Of a stretch of DNA of 64,000 nucleotides, positions 13,166 through 26,590 are shown in pieces. Position 1 is the first letter of the stretch; the number at the start of each line of letters is the position of its first letter. A program made the position numbers and the translations under genes. Under the pieces are notes generated by a model. It saw nothing but the letters and a program-made list of their open reading frames with translations. It was not told where the DNA came from and ran no database searches. Source of the DNA: Chrysomallon squamiferum (Eukaryota > Mollusca > Gastropoda > Neomphalida > Peltospiridae); contig CM022670.1 in NCBI GenBank assembly GCA_012295275.1, positions 26,139,244-26,203,243 of the forward strand, read 5' to 3'.

Positions 13166-13494
13166 ATTTATATTTTGTTTGTCAGCACTGTCTGTGAATT
13201 GGATATTTTAACTTTATGTTTTCTGTTTTCTGTGATAGCTACATGTAATTGTGGGTCATTCACTCAGTGCTTTAGAGATCAAAGAATATCTGTGATATGT
13301 AAATATTGTATCTGTTGTATTTATTTATCTGTGGTAGAGGTTGGATGGCATTTGACACTTCTGTAAAATGTGAACTGTCTCGCTTGTGAGTTTTTAATCT
13401 TTTCTTTTCGTTAATAAAATAATAAAAATTAACACAACACATGTTTGAAATACATTCCATTTATGTTTGATGTTACAAGAACCTGTATTAAAAG

Positions 13495-13845
13495 TTTTTC
13501 ATTTATATACATAATAAAAGCATATAATTGCGAAGTATTACTGTGACATGAAACAATATATAAATGTAAACTTATTAAATTTATAAAATATTGTTTATGT
13601 CTGTCCATGAAACTACATTTTTATACACACATACGTGATTAATAAAAGAATATACATATATTGCATTTCTGTATTTCTGACATTAAACAGTATATAAATG
13701 TGAAGTATTAATACTTTATCAAAATATAAAACTAAATATAAAATAAAAACATATTTGAGTAACAAAATTAAATGTATTACTAGGATATTAAACAGTGTCC
13801 ATATGTGAGTTATTAAATTTATAAAATATTGTTTATGAAAACAAA
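13495..13845. repeat. Diverged repeat of about 240 bp, two copies
   Basis: The string TTATTAAATTTATAAAATAT followed by TGTTTATG occurs at about 13571-13598 and again near 13811-13838. Similar flanking phrases (AATAAAAG, ACATGAAACA or ACATTAAACA, GTATATAAATGTGAA) recur in between. This is consistent with an old tandem duplication with internal subrepeats. Confidence 0.4.
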
Positions 13846-13849
13846 CATA

Positions 13850-15650
13850 TATCTGACATACTGGGAATAAGTAAGAAAAGAAATAGAAATAAAGAAATTA
13901 ATAAAAAAATATAGAAGGGATCTTATACCAGCATTTAGATGTTTGCCAGTTTTGAAAGTTTTACTACAAATAAAATGTGTAACATTTAAGAAATATTGTA
14001 CAAAGGAAGTAAATAAAGGAAGAAAGAAAAAGTTGATACACATTAAGTAAATAACTGAAATAGCAAACAAACAAACAATCAAACAAAACACACTTAAATA
14101 AATAAACAGAAATACAAACAAGCATAAATAAATAAATAAATAAATATTTATTATTTGATTTATTTGAAATATTGTCTACACAAATGTGGTATTTAACATT
14201 GCTGAACCCTATGTTTTTGTTTCTGTGCCTTTTCTATCTTAAATATAAAGTACAAAATAACTGTTCATAAAAAAAAAAGTGAACCAAAAAAATCTTATAA
14301 ACATAATGCATATATATAGTAAGTTGTACAAATCTTGCAAAAAGTTTAAAATTTGGTGTAATTTGCATGCTTGGATCAGTTGTCATTCCAAATAATTATA
14401 ACTTTATCACTTGAGTCCTTTAAATCTGGATTCAGCATTCCTTAAAATCCTGATGTACCAAATTCCTTACTTTCTTCCCATCTTGGCCAAAATTACTCCC
14501 AATATTAAATCAAATAATATACAATCAACTGAAAAGTTTAAATTTTTCACTCTATGTTAACTACCATTTGAGTACCATATCTCTATTTTTATATAACATT
14601 TTTAACACTGTAATGTTATGTGGAAGGAATCAGTAGGTCACAGAAAAGGTTATAAAGTCAAAATTAATTAATACAAGTCAAAGAAAATGTCTTCTTAGTT
14701 TCTTGATTAAAATCTGAAAAGAACAAATTGTTTTTCCTTTCATTATGTAGATTCTCAGCCTAAAAATTATAGTGGTTATTATTCTTATTATGTTCTTGTA
14801 TTTTACACTGTATTCAGAATATTAAAAAAAAGAGGTATTATAAAATGTATTATTAAAATTTCCAGTATTAAATCATCAGGTCTCTTGAGTATTAACAATT
14901 CTATATTTTTAGTATTAAATTTTAGTATTTCAGTTATTTTTCGGGGAATTATTTTTCTATTACTTCTGAGAAGAAACATATATAAGCTGAAAATAATTAT
15001 ATATAGTTGTTATGTTTTTATACAGAATATTGTTTAAAATAACATTTGATGAATTTTACTTTCTGACAGAATAAAGTTTTTTAATTTTAAAATCTTTACT
15101 TTATTTTATTTATTTATTTTAATTTTTTAAATATTTGAAAAATAAAAATTAAATTTGAAAATTTTAAGATATTATTAAAATGAAAAATAATTGTAACATT
15201 TCAAAAATTTACTGTAATAATAATAATAATAATAATAATAACAACATTTAAAAAACATTAATTTTGATAATAATAAAAACATCATTTTGAAAAAACATTT
15301 TTTGATAGTATTGGTTTTTTATTTTAAAATTTCATTAAATCATATATATATCTATAGTTGTAATAATCATACTACTGTTTCTAAAGCAATGATAAATTTG
15401 AATGATAACTAGAACAGAAACACAAAAATGATTTTGCTGTGTTTTCAGTGGTACTGAAACTGAAGACTGGATGTTTTCTGTTTTGTTTTCTGTCACGTCT
15501 GTAATAAATAAAACTGATTTGTTTTTCTTTCACATCTGTGTTTTGTTGTGTCATCTGTTGTGACAAAGATACTCTAACATGATTTGAATAATGTTTCAAA
15601 CTGATTACTACTACTGACAACTCAAACATATTTTATTGATAAACCTGCAT
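13850..15650. other. AT-rich intergenic sequence
   Basis: No gene is supported here. There are short AATA repeats (about 14131-14150), an (AAT)n run at about 15215-15240, and otherwise unstructured AT-rich sequence. Confidence 0.6.
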
Positions 15651-15659
15651 ATAAAACAC

Positions 15660-15915
15660 ATGGCCGTAACTACACTGAGGCAAATGAGGCAAATGGCTCA
15701 TACCGAAATTGACGATGCTTTTTTTTTTTTTTTTTTTTTTTTTTATTCATACAAAAATTTTATTTAAAAAATAAAAACTATAAATTGCTAGAATTGAGGA
15801 TTTTGCGTGTTTCAAGCTTCTGGGGGCCTTGGGCGGCTATCAGACACCCCGCCCAAATTGTTTTACCCCGCTCCGCTCGACGATTGAGTATTTTTGTCTC
15901 ATTTCAAAAACAGTC
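15660..15915. mobile_element. Probable decayed transposable element fragment
   Basis: A block that is relatively GC-rich for this region reads GGCCGTAACTACACTGAGGC near 15662, then a poly-T run (15720-15743), then a GGGGGCCTTGGGCGGC / CCCGCCC / CCCCGCTCCGCTC stretch (about 15823-15880). Metazoan repeats often open with a GGCCGTAACTACA-like start. No transposase frame remains, so the class cannot be assigned. Confidence 0.3.
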
Positions 15916-16123
15916 TAGTTACGACCATGAAATGATATTTTCTTTTCTTTTTATTTATTTATTTAGATTTCATTTAGTAATGCCTCAAATCTTTCTTCTT
16001 CAAATTTCAGCGGAACATGTAAGTCTGTTATTATAATAATGAGATGTATGATGTGTCAGTGTTCATGTTGATGAACCAAGTTTTTATCTAATGTCCGTAA
16101 TAAAAAAAAAAAAACGCTGTTAC

Positions 16124-16167
16124 AACAACAACAACAACAACAACAACACACACACACACACACACTT
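16124..16167. repeat. (CAA)n followed by (CA)n microsatellite
   Basis: A compound run of CAA triplets passes into CA dinucleotides. It is a simple repeat with no coding meaning. Confidence 0.9.
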
Positions 16168-17659
16168 ATATAAACGATACTGATAATGCATAAATAAAAC
16201 GTTACCGTATTTACCCGAGTACAAATGATATCTAAGTGTTGCCTTGAAAAGTGGCAAAAAAATAATTTATTGAAATATAATTATTTGGAACATACAGTAA
16301 TAGCTCGTTCTCGCTGACAAAATTTGAAATAAAAAAAAAAAAAAAATACGGAGAAAAAATCCCGCAATTTAGACATAAATGTTTTAACAGATCATAGCTA
16401 TTAAACAAACAGTAAATCATTTACAAATCAGTTATACAAATAGATTAAGAAATAATTATATGCCGCTCATTGTGGTTTCATTTTTCTGGGGTTCGTGTTC
16501 ATTTAAGCTATCTTATTTTGTTTCTAAAGTTATTGTCTTCCGTTTCTTTTTATCATCAGCTTTCGCCGATGTACTATAATACTGGAAGGGTAAATTACAA
16601 AAGTGTTAAGTCTAAATGGAAGCAGAAGAGAAGAGAGAATCTGAACACTATATGCACCTACGGCCGTCTACATGTCAACTTATTAACACAACTGAGGGAA
16701 GATCTAGCGCGTGACTGAACGAAAAACGAACGGACTTAAACACGTGCATTGTACCTATGTGTACCATTTATTTCGGGAAAATTAACTATTAAATTTCTTT
16801 TTTTTTTTTTACTTGTAAAAAAGATCGTTAAAGTGGGAGATCGTTAAGCGAGGTATTTCTGTATTTGTATAACAAATTAGTGTCACTTTGACTAGTGATT
16901 TGTTTAAAAAAGTCAAACAGTTCCAAGATTTAATGACAAAGTTAATTATTATGTGTAAAATTTTTTACAATTTGAAAAATTCACTGTATTAAATATAGTT
17001 TATATTAACTTGACGATATAAAGTTGACAGAGTAAGCTCAGGTCAACAAAAAGTTCGACTTATCTAAATACAGTCGGTATAAAGAAGATATCCTTCGCTT
17101 TCGTATCAGAAACATGGACATAACACAGAATTCTGTTTGTATACAAGTATTCTGGGTGTGTTATACAGTGGCCTACAGTTTACTGGTGCGTCGCTTGTTA
17201 ATTTTGTCGATATCTCATTGACACGCTATCATTCTCGTGCTGTATCGAAACGATTAATTGTAAGATGTTCAGAGCTAAGAACATATCACACCACAAAAAA
17301 AAAAAAAAAAAAATAAAAAATAATAATAATAATACTAAATTTAAAAAATTAAAATCTTATCTCTGATTATTCTACTGAGTGAACTTAATATTTATCATGA
17401 ATTGCCATCTTTGGTGGGTGTGTAGCATTCACGTATCACATGTAAAAAATACAGACTTGGCATTATGACGATTTCAGAGAGAGAAATAAAAAATTCCTTA
17501 GTCATCATGCATCGCTCTGTAGTTATCGACTACCTTTATTAATGAACTGATTAAAACAGTTATGTACTTGTGCATAACTGTAGGAAATTAAGTAGGAAAT
17601 ATTTTACGCTTTTTCCTATACCATGTTAAACTTTAAATATAATTTGTACATGTACATGG

Positions 17660-17748
<89 letters not shown>

Positions 17749-18180
17749 TTACTGTATCGGTCGCTAGATACTTCCTACATCATTACTTCCATTCAAACAA
17801 GCCTGAGCACATTCTTAACTACATTCACTGAATCGGTATTTTCAGACTTGAATTAATGTCGTTAATCCAGGCTACCTTACTGTATCATAATTGAAATATG
17901 GGGTTCTGGACGATAAAAATAAATCTTTTTACTTAACACGCTACACTGTATGTTAAAAATACTATTACTTTACATGACTTAGTATGTCGTGTTTTATGAA
18001 AGGGAAGTAATATATTATACAGCAGCTGTGTGATACAGTTTTCTTGGTTTTTTTGTTTTATTAATTTTATTATTATTGTTATTATTAATTTATTTATTTA
18101 AATACTGAAGAAGTAGATGAAGAAGAAAAAGGTTCCATTAAAATGCATACGGTAATTAGTAAACGTTAACTTCACGGCTC
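16168..18180. other. Intergenic sequence with a long (AG)n tract
   Basis: No gene is supported. The stretch contains a (GA)n tract at about 17666-17745, an A-rich run at 17295-17313, and a phrase AGATCGTTAAGCGAGGTATT near 16841. That phrase recalls the terminal sequences of Tigger/pogo elements, but too little remains to call one. Confidence 0.5.
17666..17745. repeat. (AG)n microsatellite
   Basis: About 80 bp of near-perfect AG dinucleotides. Confidence 0.95.
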
Positions 18181-18755
18181 AGTGGAAGCGAATTCTCGCG
18201 ACCCTCAACGTGGGAAACCTGCAGAACAATATCAGCCTCAGTCAGTGACGATCCCACTGTAAACACAAGACGAAAAATCAGGTCACATACATGAGTAACT
18301 GAACTGGCAGCTTGTATATATAGTTATGTATTACAGCAGAGCGGGAAAACACATCGTCAGCTGCTCTTGGATCACTAGGATTGGAAAACTCGAGTTCAGT
18401 GTCACCCTGCCTTGTACGTTTTGCTTCGTTCATAAGTTTATTCTACGTCACGTGCTCCCAGAACGCTTTGAAGAGATTGGCGGAATTTACAATCTGAACA
18501 TGTGAAGGGAATTAGTTTCTACACAAGCAGAATTCTTTTTCTTCTTCTTCTTCTTTTTTTTTTTTTTTCTTTTTTCAACATCTTCCAGCGGAAGTTTAGG
18601 CGATATTAAAGATTAGGCTGTAAGACATATGGTATTTGATAAAAACGTTTGCTGAGCGAATGTAGGATTCTATAAAACTACGACAAAAATATTTCAAGTC
18701 AAACTTTACACTCATATTCTATTATTTAATATTCTACATTATTTTGAGCCGAATA

Positions 18756-19784
18756 ATGAATTCTGGATTCATAATATTTTCTGTTGTTGGACTCGCTACG
18801 GGATTCCTTCATTACGAACAACAAAAATGTCCCGATAAGTTGTCTATTGCGGACAAATGGTTCGATGGCAACAACTGGTGTATATGTACCGACCTCGGAC
18901 GGTCATGTACCCAAGAAATTGTCTCCATGAGGAAATCGGCCAAAGTGGTTTGTGAAAATGTTGGAGAAAAGTGGACTGACGGATGCTACAAATGCAGGTG
19001 TCGCCAAAAGGACATCGTGTGTCATGTGGACATTAGATGTGTTCGAGGACTGCCAAAAGATCCAGTGGACTGCGTGATTCACAGCGGCTGTGTTTGCGGA
19101 CTGGACGGAGTTCCTTCGTGCATTCAAGATGTTTTAATCAAACGAAAGGCCATCAATGAACGATGGATTGTAAACCACATGGGACTGTCGAACACAAAGG
19201 AGATTTCGCGCGACAAAAAGGAAAAGAACTGTGAACTTGGTACGCGCTGGTATGATGGTGCTAACAGATGTTTCTGCGATGCCAATGGCAAAGTAACGTG
19301 TGGCAATCCGAAACATGTTGCCCAGAGAGTGGACGGTTTCAGATTTAAATTCATTCTGTGTGAAAGCGGCCTGGTTTGGGATCAGAACTGTAAACGCTGC
19401 AGGTGCCACGTCTCAGGTGTGGCGTTCTGCGCTCGCATTCAAAACTGCACGCGCAACAAAAGTAACCTTGACACAGAAATACTGAAAAACGAATGCGAAA
19501 TAGGTACGGAATGGGACGAAGGCTGTAAACACTGTAAATGCGACCATAAAGCCAATATTGTCTGCGACAAGTCGAAATGTAACCCGTCCTTCACCGAGAA
19601 GGAGCAAATGTCAGCACAAACTGTAATAAAACCAATATCGTCTAACTTCATGAATCACGTACAGATTCCACCAGTCCCCATGGATTATCTCATTAGACGG
19701 ATTGAAGACAAACCGACGATGTGTGGCAAGTATAAACCAGGTGAAAGATACTGGGACAAGTGTAATTTGTGTTACTTGTTCTGA
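18756..19784 (+). CDS. Secreted cysteine-rich protein with pacifastin-like repeats
   Basis: A single uninterrupted frame encodes 342 residues. The ATG at 18756 has A at -3 and gives a hydrophobic signal peptide (MNSGFIIFSVVGLATGF, residues 1-17); an upstream in-frame TTG at 18744 is not needed. The mature part carries at least three modules with the spacing C-x9/10-C-x2-C-x-C-x6/7-C-x4/5-C, at residues 66-95, 202-231 and 247-275. Incomplete modules lie at about 25-51, 106-122, 159-182 and 323-339. This matches the six-cysteine pacifastin light-chain pattern, typical of secreted serine protease inhibitors, but inhibition here is inferred. The WxDGC/WDEGC phrase before the second cysteine recurs. 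An N-glycosylation sequon lies at N230. The last module has only three cysteines before the stop, so it is truncated or continues through an unseen splice. Composition is clearly less AT-rich than the flanks, which supports real coding. Alternative: a VWC-like domain protein. Confidence 0.8.
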   Translation: MNSGFIIFSVVGLATGFLHYEQQKCPDKLSIADKWFDGNNWCICTDLGRSCTQEIVSMRKSAKVVCENVGEKWTDGCYKCRCRQKDIVCHVDIRCVRGLPKDPVDCVIHSGCVCGLDGVPSCIQDVLIKRKAINERWIVNHMGLSNTKEISRDKKEKNCELGTRWYDGANRCFCDANGKVTCGNPKHVAQRVDGFRFKFILCESGLVWDQNCKRCRCHVSGVAFCARIQNCTRNKSNLDTEILKNECEIGTEWDEGCKHCKCDHKANIVCDKSKCNPSFTEKEQMSAQTVIKPISSNFMNHVQIPPVPMDYLIRRIEDKPTMCGKYKPGERYWDKCNLCYLF

Positions 19785-21670
19785 ATCAGGAGCACTTTGC
19801 ACTGTTATGATGTGTAGATGAGATCACTGACATTCTTGTCCAGTCAGCTCAGAAGTGCTGTAACGTAGTCTCAGTGTTCCCTTTAAAAGACAGCGACAAA
19901 CTGTTTACTGTGTCCAGTTTACAACACATTTTAAAAAATTCAGAGATATGAGTACACTGGGTTATGATATGATGTCAAATGACTTGCACATTCATAAATA
20001 TATATATATTCACTGTGTTTTAATAATTAAACACAGATAGGAATTCCTATAATTATGTGCAGTGCCCAAAATATCATAAACATAAGCTTTAGAAACCACT
20101 CTAACGTTCCGTTATGTATCAAGAGTAGCTTTTTTCTTTATCACCTTAATGCGAACAACCCAAAGAAATGTACTTTTTAGAGAGGACAGTTATGAAGTGT
20201 AAAAGAGCATTTGAAATTTATTCATATGTTATATATTTATTTATGTCTTTGTTATCAAAAAGCAGATGATGATTTAGGCATATTCAGGTGGTCAAACTGC
20301 CTGGAAGAAATGTGTGAACGATTAACCAGTTTAGTAAAACTGTGTTAATAGAAGGTTTAATGCCATAAGTGATTCATATGTGTATTAAACAGTGATGTTT
20401 TATTTCATTTCATTTATTTCGGTAGAGGTTCAGACTTATGGTGGTCATCGGAGGAGAGGAGAGAAACATTTTTCTTTTATTAACTGTTTGCTAAATTGTT
20501 AATGTTAAGAGTAAGTTACAGTTTTATTAATATATTCATTAGGGTATATATATATTTTTTTCCTCGCGGTTAATGATTTATCAGGATTTATGTCATTTGC
20601 CCTCATAAGAAATTTCTCTAATTCTTTTGTTATTTTGGGGAGTTCTAGCCATCAAAACTATTTTATTATTATTATTAATTTACACATTTTCTTCCAGTTA
20701 ATTTTTTTATTTTTATTTATTTATATATAGATATATATATATATATATATATTTTTTTTATTTTAAAAATTAAAATGATTTAGAGATATGTTCGACAATG
20801 AAGACGATTTCATTTCGCAAGAAAACCAATGAATGTGGTAAACATTGATACTGCTTTTTTTTTAAATACATTTTTCAATTTGTTTATCAATTTACTCTTA
20901 TTTATGTCATATTTATTATTGTTTGTTTCCTCATTTTTAAAAAAAAAAATTTATTGAATGATATGGTAAGGAAAATAAAGCATAAATTTACGATTTGTTA
21001 CTTGTTTTTGTTTTTTATTACATTATTAAAGGTTTTTCCAGAGAAAACATGTTTTTTAAAATTGAAATAATTGTCTTCTTCCGAATTATTGTTTCTCACT
21101 CGATTTGCTTTCTTCATTTTTCTTTTCTTTTTCAGTATTATAATGCGTATTATGTTTTGCAGTGTTTCAACGGAAATGAAAGATTATGATTATTCCCATA
21201 TGTCACAAATGTCTAGACGTGTTGTTTATTTATTATTTTCTTTTTTTCTTTTCATGTCTGTGTTTCTGACTTTTGTATATCGTGGGTTTAATTATTTGCC
21301 GAATATTAATAAGCAAGTCAAGTTTTTTCAAGATATTTCGATATTCGTGTTTCTGAATACTTAAATGAGTTTATTCTCCGATTCTTTAAAAACTAAATTA
21401 ATTTTGTTTTCGTTTTGCTCGTAAAGAAACAGACATTTGTAGCTCAGGGGCACAGCATGAATGAACAGTGCTCCTCTTAGTCTGTTTCCCAATCCAGCTG
21501 ATCATGTAAGGACACGTGTTAGTATATTTACGGAATAGCGTTAATAAAAAAGATATGCGGTTTTCTCTCTTTATTTGAATGATCATTAGTCAAATGTGCT
21601 ACTCCGCATAGATTAAAAACACGTGTAGCACATTAAATATTTTCTTTTTTTATTACTGGACGTTATCCAT
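19785..21670. other. 3' flank of the cysteine-rich gene and intergenic sequence
   Basis: Candidate polyadenylation signals include ATTAAA near 20025. The sequence is otherwise AT-rich, with short AT and ATT runs (about 20665-20685, 20725-20750). No exon-like frame is seen; small open frames here are low complexity. Confidence 0.5.
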
Positions 21671-21671
21671 C

Positions 21672-21778
<107 letters not shown>

Positions 21779-21879
21779 ATGAATGAATGAGTGTTATCTC
21801 AGTCTCATTCAGTCGCTCACAACTTCCTCTTTGCAGTCGGTCTTTGCCATTCCTTTTCCTTCCACATTCTGTATAATCC

Positions 21880-22742
21880 ATCCCCCCATACTTCTTTCTC
21901 CATCACTTGCCATTATTTCTTCTTAGCTGTTTAGTCTGTCATATTTCCGAATACTTGTAATTCGAAGCAGACCATAATACTTTTTTGTTTTCTTTGCTTG
22001 TTTATTTTTGCTCTTTTTTTGCGAATGATTCACTGCACGCAGGAGTAGATTGAAATGTGTAAAGGTGACCGAGGTATATACGCAGTAGAATTTGGTTTAC
22101 TATGTAGTGAACAGTTACAGACATGATTATATCAACGTGTTAATAAATATACAAAAAATAATTGCTGAATGAATGTATGTATGGATAAACGAATAAATAA
22201 ATTAATGAAAGAATAAATAAGTAAATAATAAAAAAAAAAAAAAATGTACAAACAAATAAAAGCATCATTGAAAGATTAAATAACTAAATGAAAAAAAAAA
22301 AAAAAATAATAATAATAATGAACGGAAGAATAAACAAATGAATGGACAAATGAATGAATGTAGAAAAGCAAGAACGTCCAACAACGTCATCGGCTGTTAG
22401 ATATCATACGAAGGCAAATGCTGTACATAAAGTTGTTAATAAAATATATTTTGACAGTTCTAGGGAGGTGCATTAGAACGGTTGTTTTCTTAAATAACTT
22501 CATTTTATTTTCTTATTCCCTCTGTGTAAACATTCAATGGGCGGGTTTTGTCATCTTGATCTCAAATGACTTTTCAAGCAAAAATAATTAAGAAGTAGCA
22601 TTTATCACGGTGAGTGGAGTTTTGAGCCTCGGTGGCTGCAAAATGTGATCAGTTTCAGAGAGTGGTATCAATCTGGGGAATAACCGTTCCTCTGAACATT
22701 CAATGCGAGTTTCTGTAGACTAGTCAGTATGAATGATACTTC

Positions 22743-22776
<34 letters not shown>

Positions 22777-23204
22777 GGGTGCATTTCGTATTTCTGTACA
22801 AGAGTGCGCGTCTTTATGATCTATTTTTCTGTTTTTAACATTAAGACTGTTTTTCAACCGAGATTTTTTTATTATTTTTATTTTTTTTGTGCACGCATGC
22901 TAACTGATGTGCGTTTTTTGAGCCAACAAGTGTGCGATTTGCGTGCCAAACCGTACCGTTTATAGCAACAATTAATTTGATTTAATGGTCCGGAACTCCG
23001 TTTGAAACATATGCAAGGTGAAATATTTTTATCCAAGATGTCAGTGGAATGTTTGTGAGTGCAGTTTGAGAAGCTGTAACACGTGATAAAGTGTTCACTA
23101 AGTTTTAACATGCGTCCCAATAACCTGAAACAGATCCAGGGAGTGGCTCGCATGGCGCTGACTTATCCTCCCCCGTTTTCTTCAAACCTGTGCTTCATTT
23201 AATT

Positions 23205-23279
<75 letters not shown>

Positions 23280-24156
23280 AGAGTAATAAAATTCAAATCT
23301 TGAATATTATTTCTCTTTTCATTATCTTCTTCTTTTATTTTATATGATTCTGAAAATTATACTCATTGTGATATCGACCACCCCCTAACACTGCTGAAAT
23401 GCTGGATTCGCCACTGATATAAACATCTGTTGTTTTATAACACCACTCATCATTAGCACAGAAAAAGAAGTGCAATACAGATTGCGTTTATCAGCCAGGC
23501 CGCTGCTGTGTGGTTGAACTATCTGTTTTACAACTAGGGGTATAGGATTACGCTAAATTCTTTTACAGTTAGCTAATTACTTACAGTGAAGACTGTTATT
23601 TTAATATACCGGCCCTTTTCAAGTAGGAAAATTATTGGGTTTTTTTTTTTTTTTGAATATTTTATACGCATTATTTAAAAAAAAAAAAAAAAAATGTAAC
23701 AATACATTACATAAATTTTATTTTTTGTTTGTTTTGTTTTGTTTCCGTGTTCTTGTTGTTGTTGTGTTGTGGAAATTAAAAGCATTTCCATTTCAACAAT
23801 TATACAAACCAAAAAAAAAAAAAAAAAAAAAAAATCTCAAGGATACATATACTGCAGAAAACTGAAAACGGAGGATTGGTCACATTGTAAACTTTTCCGA
23901 CAGTTTTTCTTGTTATGACTCCCCGGTGTCCATCACAATTTTTCATCGACCTGTTTGTTATGCTAACTAGATAGACAGGTCATCGTGTTTTTACGAGTAT
24001 GACAGGCTAGGTATGTTAAGAGACCCTCTTCTCCCACAATGGCATGACAAACTTGCGAACATAAAACATCGCATTCTCAGCCAGAAAGGTTTCATGATGG
24101 ATTGATATGTCTGAAGATAGTCACACTTAAGTAAACATCTTTTAAAAGAGGGTAAA

Positions 24157-24160
<4 letters not shown>
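21880..24160. other. Intergenic sequence with simple repeats
   Basis: This contains (GT)n at about 22748-22773, (CT)n at about 23206-23275, poly-A runs (22229-22244, 22292-22307, 23679-23694, 23812-23834) and GAATAAAT-type runs near 22150-22360. The phrase GCTGGATTCGCCACTGA near 23401 resembles transposon ends, but no element can be delimited. No gene is supported. Confidence 0.5.
23206..23275. repeat. (CT)n microsatellite
   Basis: About 70 bp of CT dinucleotides. Confidence 0.95.

Positions 24161-24248
<88 letters not shown>
24161..24248. repeat. (TC)n microsatellite
   Basis: About 88 bp of TC dinucleotides, followed by a decayed pyrimidine-rich zone to about 24415. Confidence 0.95.
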
Positions 24249-24251
<3 letters not shown>

Positions 24252-25258
24252 TTCTCACCATGCAGCTCTCTCTGAATCTCTCTATCTTTGCTCTGCTTCT
24301 AATTTTCTTCATTTCTCTTTCTTTTTCTGTCTCTCTTGACTGTCTGTTTCTGTCTTTCTTTATTAAACTCTGTTTCTTTGACTTTTTATTTCTCTTATAA
24401 TTTGTCTCTCTCTAAAACTGTCTGTTTTATTTATAAATCTGACGTCTGCATTAAAGTTCAGTATAAAACAAACCTTCTTACTGAACTTTCCTATTTGTCT
24501 GCTTCAAAAATATCCGCGCAGAAGAAAAAAGGTAAACATAATTTCACACCTCGGCCTCACCTGCGTTCACACCTTCTTCCTTTGTTATTCTGTTTCTTTG
24601 ATACTGTTTTTTATTTATTACACTAAAACAGTCTTTTGACAAACGACACTCAAGGTACTATTAGGATTGACATCCCCTCGAAGCATTTTTAAATAATATT
24701 TTTCGCATTTTATATATTGGATGTACAGTATAAACCATTATATTTTGATTTATATATTTTGGGGAATTATTATCAGACATTAACCAAGGCTAATTAAAAA
24801 ATATATTACACTGATTCTTTTCAATAACGATTCATAATTATGGCAATACTTTTCGAACATATGTCTTTTACGTAATATTTTTAATACATTTTCCAAAGAA
24901 AACATTATTGACAAAGAAGCCATAACCTAATTAACTTAAGCTCTGCTTTAACATTAAAACAAACATGATTTACATGTCTTGGCATTAATACTACAACTCT
25001 GTTCATATATTTTCCAAAATAAAATATTCATTTTTTAGTCTGATGGATATAGAGCAATCAGTAAATTTTCCGAATAGACTGCCTATCTTCCACTTATCTC
25101 AGAAAAATTATGTACCATTCGTAATTTATTGATTCGAAACTGAGGAAATCGTAGAGCATAATCTACAAGTGAGATCTACAGCAAGCACTTCCACTCCTCA
25201 ATGCCTGCCCGACAGTCGTTAGTTTTTCCTTAAAAACTTTTGACAATTGTCAGACAAA

Positions 25259-25375
25259 ATGTCACCAAGGGGAGTCGCAGTGTTACATGAAAACAGTGTC
25301 GGCTCCGGAGGTAATGACCTGCAGCAAAGCTTTGGCAAAACGAGACGTTTAAAATCTCATGAATATCAGATGTGA
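25259..25375 (+). CDS. Candidate small open reading frame, 38 codons, unknown
   Basis: An ATG-to-TGA frame of 38 residues begins MSPRGVAVLHENSVGSGGND and continues with mixed, non-repetitive residues. It sits in a local island of balanced base composition, unlike the AT-rich flanks. I recognise no family. It could be a small exon (a GGTAATG donor-like site lies inside it), a conserved non-coding element, or chance. Confidence 0.15.
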   Translation: MSPRGVAVLHENSVGSGGNDLQQSFGKTRRLKSHEYQM

Positions 25376-26558
25376 AGTCGCGTTGGCTTTCAAAGGCTGT
25401 TTTGTATTTTATCGATGTGTATCAAGTAATTGAAAACTGCACCCAGTCCCCGGGGATTACCTAGTCACACACTGAAACACTCACTTACTGTCTGGGTGGG
25501 GTGAAATAGCACACCTTGATTATTTTAACACCTTAAAAGAAGAAAAAAAAAAAGTTTAAATGTTGATGATGTTAAGTATGACGACAACGATGACTTACTA
25601 TCTAGCTTTAGTACGTGTATCAGTCATCCATCCATCGGAATGTACTTTATTAGGTATCCGTGTGTACCTACATACCTACCTGCCGGCCAACCCACTTCCC
25701 AGCCTGCGTACGAACCTGAATACGTAGTTGTATACATAAAGAGATATAGTTACTTATTTCCTAAACAAACAAAAAATAAAAATAAAAAAATAAAAATAAA
25801 AAAATAAAAAAATAAAAAATAAAAACTGAACAGTTTGTCTTTAAAAAAAAATAAAAATAAAGCATCAGAACAATAATAAATGAAAGACTGCAAGATTGAC
25901 CAAATAAATAAATAAATAAATAAATTAATTAATTAAAATAAATGAATAAATGAGTAAATAAATAAATAACCAAACTCTCTAAAGGACAAAGTTTTTCTGT
26001 CTATAAAATGGTTGTTTGTTAAAAGAAGTTTCAACACTCTGAACGTTTCTTAAATACAAGATTGTGAAATACACAAAACGGAGCCAAATTAAATAACGAA
26101 TCAACTGATTAATACAACACAATATAATTCCAAGTCATAAATAATTAACATATGCTTACTTCTTTTTAGCAATAACTGTAAGTTTTAATTTAACTGTACT
26201 GAATATTTTTTTTTTTTTTACTTGGCCTTGACTATCAGTAATGCCGCCGTGCTTCACAGTGACTGAAATAATTTACCTGTTCTGTTTTCTTATCTAATCA
26301 GCAGCAAATTTCTGTAATCTCGACATTTTATGAAAGGGTCAGTGAGTCCTAAACTGCGAGCAAAGCAGGTGTACTCAGGTGTGAAACTAAAAGTGTAGAC
26401 AAAAATCAACACCACGTAATTATAATTCATTTATCCACGTGAAGGGAACGTCTGACACGTTTTATTAGGGATGATGTCTGTTATTATTTTTCTTTTTATT
26501 GTGTGTTTCTAGCTTTTTGGATCTATGTATACCTTTCTACACGTTCATATCGGCAGAT

Positions 26559-26590
<32 letters not shown>

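Noticed and set aside
16800-16865. Tigger/pogo-like terminal phrase (GATCGTTAAGCGAGGTATTT)
   Set aside because: No second terminus or target duplication could be found, so no element is called.
17623-17856. Frames encoding RERERE, SLSLSL, poly-Leu, poly-Ile, poly-Cys or YIYIYI peptides here and across the window
   Set aside because: They are translations of dinucleotide or trinucleotide microsatellites, not genes.
18903-19802. Several 60-90 codon minus-strand frames across the cysteine-rich gene
   Set aside because: They are shadows of the 342-residue frame, which has a signal peptide and regular cysteine spacing.
23385-23425. GCTGGATTCGCCACTGA as a transposon end
   Set aside because: The resemblance is to a common end phrase only; no partner end or body was recognisable.
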